From an uncultured Lachnospiraceae bacterium (GTDB taxonomy: Bacteria > Bacillota > Clostridia > Lachnospirales > Lachnospiraceae): a stretch of 32,183 nt of DNA. This document shows positions 31,398 to 32,183 of this stretch, in pieces. The stretch covers positions 1 to 32,183 of the forward strand of contig CADATP010000024.1 in assembly GCA_902790935.1 (NCBI GenBank), written 5' to 3'. The notes beneath the pieces are model-generated. The model worked only from the letters and a program-made list of their open reading frames with translations, was not told the DNA's origin and did no database searches. Each line of letters begins with the position of its first letter. Within the stretch, counting starts at the first letter, position 1. Position numbers and translations under genes: made by a program.

Positions 31398-31426
31398 AAT
31401 ATAACGGGTTGATCATACAAAGTCAC
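31398..31426 (-). promoter_or_regulatory. Candidate promoter of the kinase/ClpP/VirD4-like locus
   Basis: On the minus strand GTGACT (31421-31426) and TATATT (31398-31403) are spaced by 17 bases, 73 bases before the first start codon. An imperfect dyad (ATCAAT, 7 bases, GTTGAT; 31395-31413) covers the -10 region and resembles the palindrome before the XRE gene. Confidence 0.5.
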
Positions 31427-31453
31427 TGAACCTGCAGTTCAAAATAATGGCAT

Positions 31454-31484
31454 AAAAAAACACCCTTACTATAAAGTAAGGGTG
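31454..31484 (-). terminator. Terminator insulating the locus from the right
   Basis: CACCCTTACT (31461-31470) and AGTAAGGGTG (31475-31484) form a perfect 10-bp stem around ATAA; on the minus strand a run of seven T residues follows. It would stop leftward transcripts just before the locus promoter. No leftward gene lies between it and the window's right end. Confidence 0.85.
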
Positions 31485-31524
31485 CTTTGACTTCTTATAC
31501 AATATTCTATTCTTCGGCATTATT

Positions 31525-32013
31525 GTGGGCATTGTTGTGGGCGTGAGCAAAAAGGATGATAAAGAAACCACCAAGGCGACTTCGACCACGGCTTCCACCA
31601 CTGCCGAAAGTACGACAGAATCCACTACCGCGACAACTTCTACCACAAAAGAGCAGAGCACGCAGGCGCAAAGCACCACGGAAGGCACGACTGCCGAGAC
31701 CACCGAGAGTGAGGATGATAAAGAATCCCGCTTTAACTATGCACTTGAGAAAGCGCGCTCACTCAGTGATTTAATGCACCTTTCCAAACAGGGCATTTAC
31801 AATGAACTGGTTTCACCCGGCGGTGAAAAGTTAAAGGCGGATGCCGCACAGTATGCGATTGACCACTTAAAAACGAATTATAAAGCAAACGCCCTTACAA
31901 AAGCACAAGAGTATTCGATGGACGGGCTTGATGAGGATGAGATTTACAATAAACTTGTAAATGAAGATTTGTTTACCGAGTCCGAAGCGGATTACGCCGT
32001 AAGCCATATGTAA
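31525..32013 (+). CDS. Thr/Ser-rich protein with Ltp-type repeats, 5' end apparently lost
   Basis: From the first possible start (GTG 31525) the product is 162 aa: a short hydrophobic start, a Thr/Ser/Glu-rich linker (about 13-65), then two copies of a helical unit (about 70-120 and 121-162; second copy NALTKAQEYSMDGLDEDEIY) typical of the Ltp family (PF07553), known from host-surface lipoproteins and the phage TP-J34 superinfection exclusion protein. The open frame continues upstream to a stop at 31477 and encodes a hydrophobic helix (FLYNILFFGIIVGIVVGV), but it has no ATG and no ribosome site. So the membrane-anchored head seems truncated, or starts at a non-standard codon. The repeats and a clear terminator after the gene are intact. 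It may be a remnant. Confidence 0.7.
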   Translation: MGIVVGVSKKDDKETTKATSTTASTTAESTTESTTATTSTTKEQSTQAQSTTEGTTAETTESEDDKESRFNYALEKARSLSDLMHLSKQGIYNELVSPGGEKLKADAAQYAIDHLKTNYKANALTKAQEYSMDGLDEDEIYNKLVNEDLFTESEADYAVSHM

Positions 32014-32039
32014 AAAATGCGCCCTTTGGGCGCATTTTT
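32013..32039 (+). terminator. Rho-independent terminator after the Ltp-repeat gene
   Basis: Perfect arms AAAAATGCGCCC and GGGCGCATTTTT enclose TTT immediately after the TAA stop. A and T runs on both sides could make it bidirectional. Confidence 0.9.
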
Positions 32040-32046
32040 GCATTCA

Positions 32047-32100
32047 GTCTTTAGTGTTTAGTGTTCAGAAGCAATAAAGGGGACGGTTTCCACGACCATT
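32047..32100. repeat. Short low-complexity repeat and REP-like core at the right edge
   Basis: Two TTTAGTG copies run in tandem (about 32051-32064), and then GGGGACGGTTTC (32079-32090) resembles the core of the 37-bp repeats behind thiT. The remaining 80 bases to the window end are A-rich with no gene visible. Confidence 0.4.
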
Positions 32101-32183
32101 AGCAAAAAAAGCATAACAAAACAAAGCCCAGTAAAAACAGAGCAAAAATAAATAATATACCCGAATCACAGCTTTTTAAAAAT

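Noticed and set aside
31413-31703. A minus-strand open frame opposite the Thr/Ser-rich linker
   Set aside because: It is a Val/Ala-rich mirror of the Thr/Ser-coding repeats and overlaps a terminator and a better gene.

Overview
The window reads like a chromosomal segment of an anaerobic, low-to-mid-GC Clostridia, most likely a Lachnospiraceae of the Butyrivibrio type. This is inferred from the gene families (GH36 alpha-galactosidase with a LacI partner, DUF3737, ThiT, YozG/DUF2975 pair, kinase/FHA loci), strong AGGAGG-type ribosome binding sites and U-rich terminators. It cannot be settled to genus without a database search.

Left part (1-12.5 kb), ordinary metabolism and transport. A GH36 alpha-galactosidase overlaps the start of a LacI-type regulator (truncated by the window edge). 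A DUF3737 beta-helix protein and a MalY/PatB-type C-S lyase face the other way. Then come a second LacI regulator and a three-gene ABC importer of the TrpXYZ/ABC_sub_bind type, with a terminator behind its lipoprotein gene. A one-pass membrane protein of unknown function, type III pantothenate kinase (coaX), and a small membrane/regulator operon (DUF2975 - YozG-like HTH - multi-spanning membrane protein) follow.

Middle part (12.7-20.8 kb). A complete oligopeptide-type ABC importer is present as lipoprotein, two permeases and a single fused double-ATPase. Next are a sirtuin deacylase, a TPP riboswitch controlling the thiamine ECF substrate component ThiT, a pair of REP-like 37-bp repeats that supply the thiT stop codon, and a tRNA-dihydrouridine synthase.

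Right part (20.8-31.3 kb) is the striking region: ten genes on the minus strand, tightly spaced, that look like one phospho-signalling system. In transcription order they are a soluble VirD4/TraG-like ATPase, a 248-aa unknown protein, a ClpP-family peptidase with an intact triad, a 377-aa HTH protein with an internal duplication, an FHA phosphothreonine-binding protein, a small XRE regulator, two membrane-anchored Ser/Thr kinases, a 619-aa membrane protein with a long cytoplasmic part, and a calcineurin-like phosphoesterase. No conjugation, phage or transposon genes accompany it. My inference is a kinase-to-FHA relay, possibly reversed by the phosphoesterase, that controls a proteolytic (ClpP) and ATPase (VirD4-like) output. 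A palindrome before the XRE gene resembles a half-degenerate site over the candidate main promoter, so the XRE protein may regulate the whole locus. The right edge holds a Thr/Ser-rich protein with Ltp (PF07553-like) repeats that seems to have lost its 5' end.

No rRNA, tRNA, CRISPR array, insertion sequence or integrase was seen. No gene-free gap exceeds about 260 bases.
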